A stretch of 64,000 nt of DNA, taken from Panagrolaimus kolymaensis. Its lineage: Eukaryota; Nematoda; Chromadorea; Rhabditida; Panagrolaimidae. Each line of letters starts with the position of its first letter. Positions within the stretch are counted from its first letter, which is position 1. The translations under genes were made by a program, and so were the position numbers. The stretch is from the NCBI GenBank assembly GCA_028622995.1, contig JAJQJQ010000023.1, positions 1-64,000 on the forward strand. Direction: 5' to 3'. Below the pieces are notes generated by a model that had not been told where the DNA came from, searched no databases, and worked only from the letters and a program-made list of their open reading frames with translations. Of the stretch, positions 12,601 to 26,971 are shown piece after piece.

Positions 12601-15600
12601 CGATTGAGATACTTCCAATGGACGGAGCTCAAAATCCTCTTGGGAATAATTTTAATATATTTAATAATAAATAATTAAAAGAAAAAAACTTTGAAAAAAA
12701 AAATTCTAATTCAAAACTTAAAAATTTGAATATTTAATGTTGGTTTTTAAATTTCAAAGCCACATAACTCGATTTGAGCCTTATCTTTTACTAAAGAAAT
12801 ATGTTACCGATTTTGTAGCTTTTTATGTGATTTATCACTTGTGATAAACAAAGTTTTTTATAAGTTTCATTACTTATGATTTTGGAATTTTTTTTCCTTT
12901 ATCAAAACATTTTTTGCTTTAAGTTTAATTTTTGGTTGCTTCCAAATCGTCACCAAAGGATGCGTTTGGAAAAATATCATTGAAAATGGATGTAAAAATA
13001 CATAAAAAATCATAAAAATAAAGCACTTTTCTTTTGCAATTTTTTTTCTAATTCAATAAGTTTTAAATTCGATTAAATTGTCTCAATGCTTCATAAATAA
13101 TTAATCGATCACAGTTGAGGTTCATCCAGCGGGGGGAATCCAAAATCCTCTTGGCATTATTTCTTATAAAATATAAGAAAAATATTTGGAACAAAAAATC
13201 CATATCTCCAATTCAATCCCTAATTCAAAACGAGATTCATTAATTTCTTGCATCAAAGCTTGAAGCAAGTGTTTATAAAATTTATGGATTACAGTTGAGG
13301 TTCATCCAGCGGGGGGAATCCAAAATCCTCTTGGCATTATTTCTTATAAAATATAAGAAAAATATTTGGAGCAAAAAATCCATATCTCCAATTCAATCCC
13401 TAATTCAAAATGAGATTCATTAATTCCTTGCATCAAAGCTTGAAGCAAGTGTTTATAAAATTTATGGATTACAGTTGAGTTTCATCCAGCGGGGGGAATC
13501 CAAAATCCTCTTGGCATTATTTCTTATAAAATATAAGAAAAATATTTGGAACAAAAAATCCATATCTCCAATTCAATCCCTAATTCAAAACGAGATTCAC
13601 TAATTTTTAAGCTTGATACATGTGTTAATCAAAAAAAGTTCATCGATTGAGATACTTCCAATGGACGGAGCTCAAAATCCTCTTGGGAATAATTTTAATA
13701 TATTTAATAATAAATAATTAAAAGAAAAAAACTTTGAAAAAAAAAATTCTAATTCAAAACTTAAAAATTTGAATATTTAATGTTGGTTTTTAAATTTCAA
13801 AGCCACATAACTCGATTTGAGCCTTATCTTTTACTAAAGAAATATGTTACCGATTTTGTAGCTTTTTATGTGATTTATCACTTGTGATAAACAAAGTTTT
13901 TTATAAGTTTCATTACTTATGATTTTGGAATTTTTTTTCCTTTATCAAAACATTTTTTGCTTTAAGTTTAATTTTTGGTTGCTTCCAAATCGTCACCAAA
14001 GGATGCGTTTGGAAAAATATCATTGAAAATGGATGTAAAAATACATAAAAAATCATAAAAATAAAGCACTTTTCTTTTGCAATTTTTTTTCTAATTCAAT
14101 AAGTTTTAAATTCGATTAAATTGTCTCAATGCTTCATAAATAATTAATCGATCACAGTTGAGGTTCATCCAGCGGGGGGAATCCAAAATCCTCTTGGCAT
14201 TATTTCTTATAAAATATAAGAAAAATATTTGGAACAAAAAATCCATATCTCCAATTCAATCCCTAATTCAAAACGAGATTCATTAATTTCTTGCATCAAA
14301 GCTTGAAGCAAGTGTTTATAAAATTTATGGATTACAGTTGAGGTTCATCCAGCGGGGGGAATCCAAAATCCTCTTGGCATTATTTCTTATAAAATATAAG
14401 AAAAATATTTGGAGCAAAAAATCCATATCTCCAATTCAATCCCTAATTCAAAATGAGATTCATTAATTCCTTGCATCAAAGCTTGAAGCAAGTGTTTATA
14501 AAATTTATGGATTACAGTTGAGTTTCATCCAGCGGGGGGAATCCAAAATCCTCTTGGCATTATTTCTTATAAAATATAAGAAAAATATTTGGAACAAAAA
14601 ATCCATATCTCCAATTCAATCCCTAATTCAAAACGAGATTCACTAATTTTTAAGCTTGATACATGTGTTAATCAAAAAAAGTTCATCGATTGAGATACTT
14701 CCAATGGACGGAGCTCAAAATCCTCTTGGGAATAATTTTAATATATTTAATAATAAATAATTAAAAGAAAAAAACTTTGAAAAAAAAAATTCTAATTCAA
14801 AACTTAAAAATTTGAATATTTAATGTTGGTTTTTAAATTTCAAAGCCACATAACTCGATTTGAGCCTTATCTTTTACTAAAGAAATATGTTACCGATTTT
14901 GTAGCTTTTTATGTGATTTATCACTTGTGATAAACAAAGTTTTTTATAAGTTTCATTACTTATGATTTTGGAATTTTTTTTCCTTTATCAAAACATTTTT
15001 TGCTTTAAGTTTAATTTTTGGTTGCTTCCAAATCGTCACCAAAGGATGCGTTTGGAAAAATATCATTGAAAATGGATGTAAAAATACATAAAAAATCATA
15101 AAAATAAAGCACTTTTCTTTTGCAATTTTTTTTCTAATTCAATAAGTTTTAAATTCGATTAAATTGTCTCAATGCTTCATAAATAATTAATCGATCACAG
15201 TTGAGGTTCATCCAGCGGGGGGAATCCAAAATCCTCTTGGCATTATTTCTTATAAAATATAAGAAAAATATTTGGAACAAAAAATCCATATCTCCAATTC
15301 AATCCCTAATTCAAAACGAGATTCATTAATTTCTTGCATCAAAGCTTGAAGCAAGTGTTTATAAAATTTATGGATTACAGTTGAGGTTCATCCAGCGGGG
15401 GGAATCCAAAATCCTCTTGGCATTATTTCTTATAAAATATAAGAAAAATATTTGGAGCAAAAAATCCATATCTCCAATTCAATCCCTAATTCAAAATGAG
15501 ATTCATTAATTCCTTGCATCAAAGCTTGAAGCAAGTGTTTATAAAATTTATGGATTACAGTTGAGTTTCATCCAGCGGGGGGAATCCAAAATCCTCTTGG

Positions 15601-17035
15601 CATTATTTCTTATAAAATATAAGAAAAATATTTGGAACAAAAAATCCATATCTCCAATTCAATCCCTAATTCAAAACGAGATTCACTAATTTTTAAGCTT
15701 GATACATGTGTTAATCAAAAAAAGTTCATCGATTGAGATACTTCCAATGGACGGAGCTCAAAATCCTCTTGGGAATAATTTTAATATATTTAATAATAAA
15801 TAATTAAAAGAAAAAAACTTTGAAAAAAAAAATTCTAATTCAAAACTTAAAAATTTGAATATTTAATGTTGGTTTTTAAATTTCAAAGCCACATAACTCG
15901 ATTTGAGCCTTATCTTTTACTAAAGAAATATGTTACCGATTTTGTAGCTTTTTATGTGATTTATCACTTGTGATAAACAAAGTTTTTTATAAGTTTCATT
16001 ACTTATGATTTTGGAATTTTTTTTCCTTTATCAAAACATTTTTTGCTTTAAGTTTAATTTTTGGTTGCTTCCAAATCGTCACCAAAGGATGCGTTTGGAA
16101 AAATATCATTGAAAATGGATGTAAAAATACATAAAAAATCATAAAAATAAAGCACTTTTCTTTTGCAATTTTTTTTCTAATTCAATAAGTTTTAAATTCG
16201 ATTAAATTGTCTCAATGCTTCATAAATAATTAATCGATCACAGTTGAGGTTCATCCAGCGGGGGGAATCCAAAATCCTCTTGGCATTATTTCTTATAAAA
16301 TATAAGAAAAATATTTGGAACAAAAAATCCATATCTCCAATTCAATCCCTAATTCAAAACGAGATTCATTAATTTCTTGCATCAAAGCTTGAAGCAAGTG
16401 TTTATAAAATTTATGGATTACAGTTGAGGTTCATCCAGCGGGGGGAATCCAAAATCCTCTTGGCATTATTTCTTATAAAATATAAGAAAAATATTTGGAG
16501 CAAAAAATCCATATCTCCAATTCAATCCCTAATTCAAAATGAGATTCATTAATTCCTTGCATCAAAGCTTGAAGCAAGTGTTTATAAAATTTATGGATTA
16601 CAGTTGAGTTTCATCCAGCGGGGGGAATCCAAAATCCTCTTGGCATTATTTCTTATAAAATATAAGAAAAATATTTGGAACAAAAAATCCATATCTCCAA
16701 TTCAATCCCTAATTCAAAACGAGATTCACTAATTTTTAAGCTTGATACATGTGTTAATCAAAAAAAGTTCATCGATTGAGATACTTCCAATGGACGGAGC
16801 TCAAAATCCTCTTGGGAATAATTTTAATATATTTAATAATAAATAATTAAAAGAAAAAAACTTTGAAAAAAAAAATTCTAATTCAAAACTTAAAAATTTG
16901 AATATTTAATGTTGGTTTTTAAATTTCAAAGCCACATAACTCGATTTGAGCCTTATCTTTTACTAAAGAAATATGTTACCGATTTTGTAGCTTTTTATGT
17001 GATTTATCACTTGTGATAAACAAAGTTTTTTATAA

Positions 17036-20000
17036 GTTTCATTACTTATGATTTTGGAATTTTTTTTCCTTTATCAAAACATTTTTTGCTTTAAGTTTAA
17101 TTTTTGGTTGCTTCCAAATCGTCACCAAAGGATGCGTTTGGAAAAATATCATTGAAAATGGATGTAAAAATACATAAAAAATCATAAAAATAAAGCACTT
17201 TTCTTTTGCAATTTTTTTTCTAATTCAATAAGTTTTAAATTCGATTAAATTGTCTCAATGCTTCATAAATAATTAATCGATCACAGTTGAGGTTCATCCA
17301 GCGGGGGGAATCCAAAATCCTCTTGGCATTATTTCTTATAAAATATAAGAAAAATATTTGGAACAAAAAATCCATATCTCCAATTCAATCCCTAATTCAA
17401 AACGAGATTCATTAATTTCTTGCATCAAAGCTTGAAGCAAGTGTTTATAAAATTTATGGATTACAGTTGAGGTTCATCCAGCGGGGGGAATCCAAAATCC
17501 TCTTGGCATTATTTCTTATAAAATATAAGAAAAATATTTGGAGCAAAAAATCCATATCTCCAATTCAATCCCTAATTCAAAATGAGATTCATTAATTCCT
17601 TGCATCAAAGCTTGAAGCAAGTGTTTATAAAATTTATGGATTACAGTTGAGGTTCATCCAGCGGGGGGAATCCAAAATCCTCTTGGCATTATTTCTTATA
17701 AAATATAAGAAAAATATTTGGAACAAAAAATCCATATCTCCAATTCAATCCCTAATTCAAAACGAGATTCATTAATTTCTTGCATCAAAGCTTGAAGCAA
17801 GTGTTTATAAAATTTATGGATTACAGTTGAGGTTCATCCAGCGGGGGGAATCCAAAATCCTCTTGGCATTATTTCTTATAAAATATAAGAAAAATATTTG
17901 GAACAAAAAATCCATATCTCCAATTCAATCCCTAATTCAAAACGAGATTCATTAATTTCTTGCATCAAAGCTTGAAGCAAGTGTTTATAAAATTTATGGA
18001 TTACAGTTGAGGTTCATCCAGCGGGGGGAATCCAAAATCCTCTTGGCATTATTTCTTATAAAATATAAGAAAAATATTTGGAACAAAAAATCCATATCTC
18101 CAATCCAATCCCTAATTCAAAACGAGATTCATTAATTTCTTGCATCAAAGCTTGAAGCAAGTGTTTATAAAATTTATGGATTACAGTTGAGGTTCATCCA
18201 GCGGGGGGAATCCAAAATCCTCTTGGCATTATTTCTTATAAAATATAAGAAAAATATTTGGAGCAAAAAATCCATATCTCCAATTCAATCCCTAATTCAA
18301 AATGAGATTCATTAATTCCTTGCATCAAAGCTTGAAGCAAGTGTTTATAAAATTTATGGATTACAGTTGAGGTTCATCCAGCGGGGGGAATCCAAAATCC
18401 TCTTGGCATTATTTCTTATAAAATATAAGAAAAATATTTGGAACAAAAAATCCATATCTCCAATTCAATCCCTAATTCAAAACGAGATTCATTAATTTCT
18501 TGCATCAAAGCTTGAAGCAAGTGTTTATAAAATTTATGGATTACAGTTGAGGTTCATCCAGCGGGGGGAATCCAAAATCCTCTTGGCATTATTTCTTATA
18601 AAATATAAGAAAAATATTTGGAACAAAAAATCCATATCTCCAATTCAATCCCTAATTCAAAACGAGATTCATTAATTTCTTGCATCAAAGCTTGAAGCAA
18701 GTGTTTATAAAATTTATGGATTACAGTTGAGGTTCATCCAGCGGGGGGAATCCAAAATCCTCTTGGCATTATTTCTTATAAAATATAAGAAAAATATTTG
18801 GAACAAAAAATCCATATCTCCAATCCAATCCCTAATTCAAAACGAGATTCATTAATTTCTTGCATCAAAGCTTGAAGCAAGTGTTTATAAAATTTATGGA
18901 TTACAGTTGAGGTTCATCCAGCGGGGGGAATCCAAAATCCTCTTGGCATTATTTCTTATAAAATATAAGAAAAATATTTGGAGCAAAAAATCCATATCTC
19001 CAATTCAATCCCTAATTCAAAACGAGATTCATTAATTTCTTGCATCAAAGCTTGAAGCAAGTGTTTATAAAATTTATGGATTACAGTTGAGGTTCATCCA
19101 GCGGGGGGAATCCAAAATCCTCTTGGCATTATTTCTTATAAAATATAAGAAAAATATTTGGAACAAAAAATCCATATCTCCAATTCAATCCCTAATTCAA
19201 AACGAGATTCATTAATTTCTTGCATCAAAGCTTGAAGCAAGTGTTTATAAAATTTATGGATTACAGTTGAGGTTCATCCAGCGGGGGGAATCCAAAATCC
19301 TCTTGGCATTATTTCTTATAAAATATAAGAAAAATATTTGGAACAAAAAATCCATATCTCCAATCCAATCCCTAATTCAAAACGAGATTCATTAATTTCT
19401 TGCATCAAAGCTTGAAGCAAGTGTTTATAAAATTTATGGATTACAGTTGAGGTTCATCCAGCGGGGGGAATCCAAAATCCTCTTGGCATTATTTCTTATA
19501 AAATATAAGAAAAATATTTGGAGCAAAAAATCCATATCTCCAATTCAATCCCTAATTCAAAACGAGATTCATTAATTTCTTGCATCAAAGCTTGAAGCAA
19601 GTGTTTATAAAATTTATGGATTACAGTTGAGGTTCATCCAGCGGGGGGAATCCAAAATCCTCTTGGCATTATTTCTTATAAAATATAAGAAAAATATTTG
19701 GAACAAAAAATCCATATCTCCAATTCAATCCCTAATTCAAAACGAGATTCACTAATTTTTAAGCTTGATACATGTGTTAATCAAAAAAAGTTCATCGATT
19801 GAGATACTTCCAATGGACGGAGCTCAAAATCCTCTTGGGAATAATTTTAATATATTTAATAATAAATAATGAAAAGAAAAAAACTTCTGAAAAAAAAAAT
19901 TCTAATTCAAAACTTAAAAATTTGAATATTTAATGTTGGTTTTTAAATTTCAAAGCCACATAACTCGATTTGAGCCTTATCTTTTACTAAAGAAATATGT

Positions 20001-23000
20001 TACCGATTTTGTAGCTTTTTATGTGATTTATCACTTGTGATAAACAAAGTTTTTTATAAGTTTCATTACTTATGATTTTGGAATTTTTTTTCCTTTATCA
20101 AAACATTTTTTGCTTTAAGTTTAATTTTTGGTTGCTTCCAAATCGTCACCAAAGGATGCGTTTGGAAAAATATCATTGAAAATGGATGTAAAAATACATA
20201 AAAAATCATAAAAATAAAGCACTTTTCTTTTGCAATTTTTTTTCTAATTCAATAAGTTTTAAATTCGATTAAATTGTCTCAATGCTTCATAAATAATTAA
20301 TCGATCACAGTTGAGGTTCATCCAGCGGGGGGAATCCAAAATCCTCTTGGCATTATTTCTTATAAAATATAAGAAAAATATTTGGAGCAAAAAATCCATA
20401 TCTCCAATTCAATCCCTAATTCAAAACGAGATTCATTAATTTCTTGCATCAAAGCTTGAAGCAAGTGTTTATAAAATTTATGGATTACAGTTGAGGTTCA
20501 TCCAGCGGGGGGAATCCAAAATCCTCTTGGCATTATTTCTTATAAAATATAAGAAAAATATTTGGAACAAAAAATCCATATCTCCAATTCAATCCCTAAT
20601 TCAAAACGAGATTCACTAATTTTTAAGCTTGATACATGTGTTAATCAAAAAAAGTTCATCGATTGAGATACTTCCAATGGACGGAGCTCAAAATCCTCTT
20701 GGGAATAATTTTAATATATTTAATAATAAATAATGAAAAGAAAAAAACTTCTGAAAAAAAAAATTCTAATTCAAAACTTAAAAATTTGAATATTTAATGT
20801 TGGTTTTTAAATTTCAAAGCCACATAACTCGATTTGAGCCTTATCTTTTACTAAAGAAATATGTTACCGATTTTGTAGCTTTTTATGTGATTTATCACTT
20901 GTGATAAACAAAGTTTTTTATAAGTTTCATTACTTATGATTTTGGAATTTTTTTTCCTTTATCAAAACATTTTTTGCTTTAAGTTTAATTTTTGGTTGCT
21001 TCCAAATCGTCACCAAAGGATGCGTTTGGAAAAATATCATTGAAAATGGATGTAAAAATACATAAAAAATCATAAAAATAAAGCACTTTTCTTTTGCAAT
21101 TTTTTTTCTAATTCAATAAGTTTTAAATTCGATTAAATTGTCTCAATGCTTCATAAATAATTAATCGATCACAGTTGAGGTTCATCCAGCGGGGGGAATC
21201 CAAAATCCTCTTGGCATTATTTCTTATAAAATATAAGAAAAATATTTGGAACAAAAAATCCATATCTCCAATTCAATCCCTAATTCAAAACGAGATTCAT
21301 TAATTTCTTGCATCAAAGCTTGAAGCAAGTGTTTATAAAATTTATGGATTACAGTTGAGGTTCATCCAGCGGGGGGAATCCAAAATCCTCTTGGCATTAT
21401 TTCTTATAAAATATAAGAAAAATATTTGGAGCAAAAAATCCATATCTCCAATTCAATCCCTAATTCAAAATGAGATTCATTAATTCCTTGCATCAAAGCT
21501 TGAAGCAAGTGTTTATAAAATTTATGGATTACAGTTGAGGTTCATCCAGCGGGGGGAATCCAAAATCCTCTTGGCATTATTTCTTATAAAATATAAGAAA
21601 AATATTTGGAACAAAAAATCCATATCTCCAATTCAATCCCTAATTCAAAACGAGATTCATTAATTTCTTGCATCAAAGCTTGAAGCAAGTGTTTATAAAA
21701 TTTATGGATTACAGTTGAGGTTCATCCAGCGGGGGGAATCCAAAATCCTCTTGGCATTATTTCTTATAAAATATAAGAAAAATATTTGGAACAAAAAATC
21801 CATATCTCCAATTCAATCCCTAATTCAAAACGAGATTCATTAATTTCTTGCATCAAAGCTTGAAGCAAGTGTTTATAAAATTTATGGATTACAGTTGAGG
21901 TTCATCCAGCGGGGGGAATCCAAAATCCTCTTGGCATTATTTCTTATAAAATATAAGAAAAATATTTGGAACAAAAAATCCATATCTCCAATCCAATCCC
22001 TAATTCAAAACGAGATTCATTAATTTCTTGCATCAAAGCTTGAAGCAAGTGTTTATAAAATTTATGGATTACAGTTGAGGTTCATCCAGCGGGGGGAATC
22101 CAAAATCCTCTTGGCATTATTTCTTATAAAATATAAGAAAAATATTTGGAGCAAAAAATCCATATCTCCAATTCAATCCCTAATTCAAAATGAGATTCAT
22201 TAATTCCTTGCATCAAAGCTTGAAGCAAGTGTTTATAAAATTTATGGATTACAGTTGAGGTTCATCCAGCGGGGGGAATCCAAAATCCTCTTGGCATTAT
22301 TTCTTATAAAATATAAGAAAAATATTTGGAACAAAAAATCCATATCTCCAATTCAATCCCTAATTCAAAACGAGATTCATTAATTTCTTGCATCAAAGCT
22401 TGAAGCAAGTGTTTATAAAATTTATGGATTACAGTTGAGGTTCATCCAGCGGGGGGAATCCAAAATCCTCTTGGCATTATTTCTTATAAAATATAAGAAA
22501 AATATTTGGAACAAAAAATCCATATCTCCAATTCAATCCCTAATTCAAAACGAGATTCATTAATTTCTTGCATCAAAGCTTGAAGCAAGTGTTTATAAAA
22601 TTTATGGATTACAGTTGAGGTTCATCCAGCGGGGGGAATCCAAAATCCTCTTGGCATTATTTCTTATAAAATATAAGAAAAATATTTGGAACAAAAAATC
22701 CATATCTCCAATCCAATCCCTAATTCAAAACGAGATTCATTAATTTCTTGCATCAAAGCTTGAAGCAAGTGTTTATAAAATTTATGGATTACAGTTGAGG
22801 TTCATCCAGCGGGGGGAATCCAAAATCCTCTTGGCATTATTTCTTATAAAATATAAGAAAAATATTTGGAGCAAAAAATCCATATCTCCAATTCAATCCC
22901 TAATTCAAAACGAGATTCATTAATTTCTTGCATCAAAGCTTGAAGCAAGTGTTTATAAAATTTATGGATTACAGTTGAGGTTCATCCAGCGGGGGGAATC

Positions 23001-26000
23001 CAAAATCCTCTTGGCATTATTTCTTATAAAATATAAGAAAAATATTTGGAACAAAAAATCCATATCTCCAATTCAATCCCTAATTCAAAACGAGATTCAT
23101 TAATTTCTTGCATCAAAGCTTGAAGCAAGTGTTTATAAAATTTATGGATTACAGTTGAGGTTCATCCAGCGGGGGGAATCCAAAATCCTCTTGGCATTAT
23201 TTCTTATAAAATATAAGAAAAATATTTGGAACAAAAAATCCATATCTCCAATCCAATCCCTAATTCAAAACGAGATTCATTAATTTCTTGCATCAAAGCT
23301 TGAAGCAAGTGTTTATAAAATTTATGGATTACAGTTGAGGTTCATCCAGCGGGGGGAATCCAAAATCCTCTTGGCATTATTTCTTATAAAATATAAGAAA
23401 AATATTTGGAGCAAAAAATCCATATCTCCAATTCAATCCCTAATTCAAAACGAGATTCATTAATTTCTTGCATCAAAGCTTGAAGCAAGTGTTTATAAAA
23501 TTTATGGATTACAGTTGAGGTTCATCCAGCGGGGGGAATCCAAAATCCTCTTGGCATTATTTCTTATAAAATATAAGAAAAATATTTGGAACAAAAAATC
23601 CATATCTCCAATTCAATCCCTAATTCAAAACGAGATTCACTAATTTTTAAGCTTGATACATGTGTTAATCAAAAAAAGTTCATCGATTGAGATACTTCCA
23701 ATGGACGGAGCTCAAAATCCTCTTGGGAATAATTTTAATATATTTAATAATAAATAATGAAAAGAAAAAAACTTCTGAAAAAAAAAATTCTAATTCAAAA
23801 CTTAAAAATTTGAATATTTAATGTTGGTTTTTAAATTTCAAAGCCACATAACTCGATTTGAGCCTTATCTTTTACTAAAGAAATATGTTACCGATTTTGT
23901 AGCTTTTTATGTGATTTATCACTTGTGATAAACAAAGTTTTTTATAAGTTTCATTACTTATGATTTTGGAATTTTTTTTCCTTTATCAAAACATTTTTTG
24001 CTTTAAGTTTAATTTTTGGTTGCTTCCAAATCGTCACCAAAGGATGCGTTTGGAAAAATATCATTGAAAATGGATGTAAAAATACATAAAAAATCATAAA
24101 AATAAAGCACTTTTCTTTTGCAATTTTTTTTCTAATTCAATAAGTTTTAAATTCGATTAAATTGTCTCAATGCTTCATAAATAATTAATCGATCACAGTT
24201 GAGGTTCATCCAGCGGGGGGAATCCAAAATCCTCTTGGCATTATTTCTTATAAAATATAAGAAAAATATTTGGAACAAAAAATCCATATCTCCAATTCAA
24301 TCCCTAATTCAAAACGAGATTCATTAATTTCTTGCATCAAAGCTTGAAGCAAGTGTTTATAAAATTTATGGATTACAGTTGAGGTTCATCCAGCGGGGGG
24401 AATCCAAAATCCTCTTGGCATTATTTCTTATAAAATATAAGAAAAATATTTGGAGCAAAAAATCCATATCTCCAATTCAATCCCTAATTCAAAATGAGAT
24501 TCATTAATTCCTTGCATCAAAGCTTGAAGCAAGTGTTTATAAAATTTATGGATTACAGTTGAGGTTCATCCAGCGGGGGGAATCCAAAATCCTCTTGGCA
24601 TTATTTCTTATAAAATATAAGAAAAATATTTGGAACAAAAAATCCATATCTCCAATTCAATCCCTAATTCAAAACGAGATTCATTAATTTCTTGCATCAA
24701 AGCTTGAAGCAAGTGTTTATAAAATTTATGGATTACAGTTGAGGTTCATCCAGCGGGGGGAATCCAAAATCCTCTTGGCATTATTTCTTATAAAATATAA
24801 GAAAAATATTTGGAACAAAAAATCCATATCTCCAATTCAATCCCTAATTCAAAACGAGATTCATTAATTTCTTGCATCAAAGCTTGAAGCAAGTGTTTAT
24901 AAAATTTATGGATTACAGTTGAGGTTCATCCAGCGGGGGGAATCCAAAATCCTCTTGGCATTATTTCTTATAAAATATAAGAAAAATATTTGGAACAAAA
25001 AATCCATATCTCCAATCCAATCCCTAATTCAAAACGAGATTCATTAATTTCTTGCATCAAAGCTTGAAGCAAGTGTTTATAAAATTTATGGATTACAGTT
25101 GAGGTTCATCCAGCGGGGGGAATCCAAAATCCTCTTGGCATTATTTCTTATAAAATATAAGAAAAATATTTGGAGCAAAAAATCCATATCTCCAATTCAA
25201 TCCCTAATTCAAAATGAGATTCATTAATTCCTTGCATCAAAGCTTGAAGCAAGTGTTTATAAAATTTATGGATTACAGTTGAGGTTCATCCAGCGGGGGG
25301 AATCCAAAATCCTCTTGGCATTATTTCTTATAAAATATAAGAAAAATATTTGGAACAAAAAATCCATATCTCCAATTCAATCCCTAATTCAAAACGAGAT
25401 TCATTAATTTCTTGCATCAAAGCTTGAAGCAAGTGTTTATAAAATTTATGGATTACAGTTGAGGTTCATCCAGCGGGGGGAATCCAAAATCCTCTTGGCA
25501 TTATTTCTTATAAAATATAAGAAAAATATTTGGAACAAAAAATCCATATCTCCAATTCAATCCCTAATTCAAAACGAGATTCATTAATTTCTTGCATCAA
25601 AGCTTGAAGCAAGTGTTTATAAAATTTATGGATTACAGTTGAGGTTCATCCAGCGGGGGGAATCCAAAATCCTCTTGGCATTATTTCTTATAAAATATAA
25701 GAAAAATATTTGGAACAAAAAATCCATATCTCCAATCCAATCCCTAATTCAAAACGAGATTCATTAATTTCTTGCATCAAAGCTTGAAGCAAGTGTTTAT
25801 AAAATTTATGGATTACAGTTGAGGTTCATCCAGCGGGGGGAATCCAAAATCCTCTTGGCATTATTTCTTATAAAATATAAGAAAAATATTTGGAGCAAAA
25901 AATCCATATCTCCAATTCAATCCCTAATTCAAAACGAGATTCATTAATTTCTTGCATCAAAGCTTGAAGCAAGTGTTTATAAAATTTATGGATTACAGTT

Positions 26001-26971
26001 GAGGTTCATCCAGCGGGGGGAATCCAAAATCCTCTTGGCATTATTTCTTATAAAATATAAGAAAAATATTTGGAACAAAAAATCCATATCTCCAATTCAA
26101 TCCCTAATTCAAAACGAGATTCATTAATTTCTTGCATCAAAGCTTGAAGCAAGTGTTTATAAAATTTATGGATTACAGTTGAGGTTCATCCAGCGGGGGG
26201 AATCCAAAATCCTCTTGGCATTATTTCTTATAAAATATAAGAAAAATATTTGGAACAAAAAATCCATATCTCCAATCCAATCCCTAATTCAAAACGAGAT
26301 TCATTAATTTCTTGCATCAAAGCTTGAAGCAAGTGTTTATAAAATTTATGGATTACAGTTGAGGTTCATCCAGCGGGGGGAATCCAAAATCCTCTTGGCA
26401 TTATTTCTTATAAAATATAAGAAAAATATTTGGAGCAAAAAATCCATATCTCCAATTCAATCCCTAATTCAAAACGAGATTCATTAATTTCTTGCATCAA
26501 AGCTTGAAGCAAGTGTTTATAAAATTTATGGATTACAGTTGAGGTTCATCCAGCGGGGGGAATCCAAAATCCTCTTGGCATTATTTCTTATAAAATATAA
26601 GAAAAATATTTGGAACAAAAAATCCATATCTCCAATTCAATCCCTAATTCAAAACGAGATTCACTAATTTTTAAGCTTGATACATGTGTTAATCAAAAAA
26701 AGTTCATCGATTGAGATACTTCCAATGGACGGAGCTCAAAATCCTCTTGGGAATAATTTTAATATATTTAATAATAAATAATGAAAAGAAAAAAACTTCT
26801 GAAAAAAAAAATTCTAATTCAAAACTTAAAAATTTGAATATTTAATGTTGGTTTTTAAATTTCAAAGCCACATAACTCGATTTGAGCCTTATCTTTTACT
26901 AAAGAAATATGTTACCGATTTTGTAGCTTTTTATGTGATTTATCACTTGTGATAAACAAAGTTTTTTATAA
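17036..26971. repeat. Satellite block B: 14-, 2-, 14- and 14-monomer units
   Basis: Units begin at 17036 (3024 bp), 20060 (864 bp), 20924 (3024 bp) and 23948 (3024 bp). I typed monomers by diagnostic bases: A (GGAACAAAA, CAATTCAAT, AACGAGATTC), B (GGAGCAAAA with AATGAGATTC and ATTCCTTGC), B' (GGAGC but AACGAG) and C (CAATCCAAT). All three 14-monomer units have the same order, A B A A C B A A C B' A C B' A. The 864-bp unit is B' A, which is the tail of the 14-mer and what an unequal exchange would leave. All linkers are L2. No gene is visible. Confidence 0.96.

Larger units (their letters stand above)
1..17035. repeat. Satellite block A: 16 higher-order units, mostly 3 monomers each
   Basis: Tandem array with landmark GTTTCATTACTTATG at 1, 1039, 2082, 3124, 4166, 5207, 6249, 7290, 8333, 9376, 10419, 11821, 12864, 13907, 14950 and 15993. 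Units are 1038-1043 bp (three 180-bp monomers plus linker), except the unit at 10419 (1402 bp, five monomers). Two linker subtypes alternate: AATAATTAAAAG..ACTTTG (L1) and AATAATGAAAAG..ACTTCTG (L2; units 1039, 2082, 4166 and 5207). L2 units here also carry GTGTTCATC instead of GTGTTAATC. The G-run in the monomer motif CCAGCGGGGGG varies from 4 to 6 G in this block. The last five units are all exactly 1043 bp, indicating recent duplication. No gene is visible on either strand. Confidence 0.97.
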
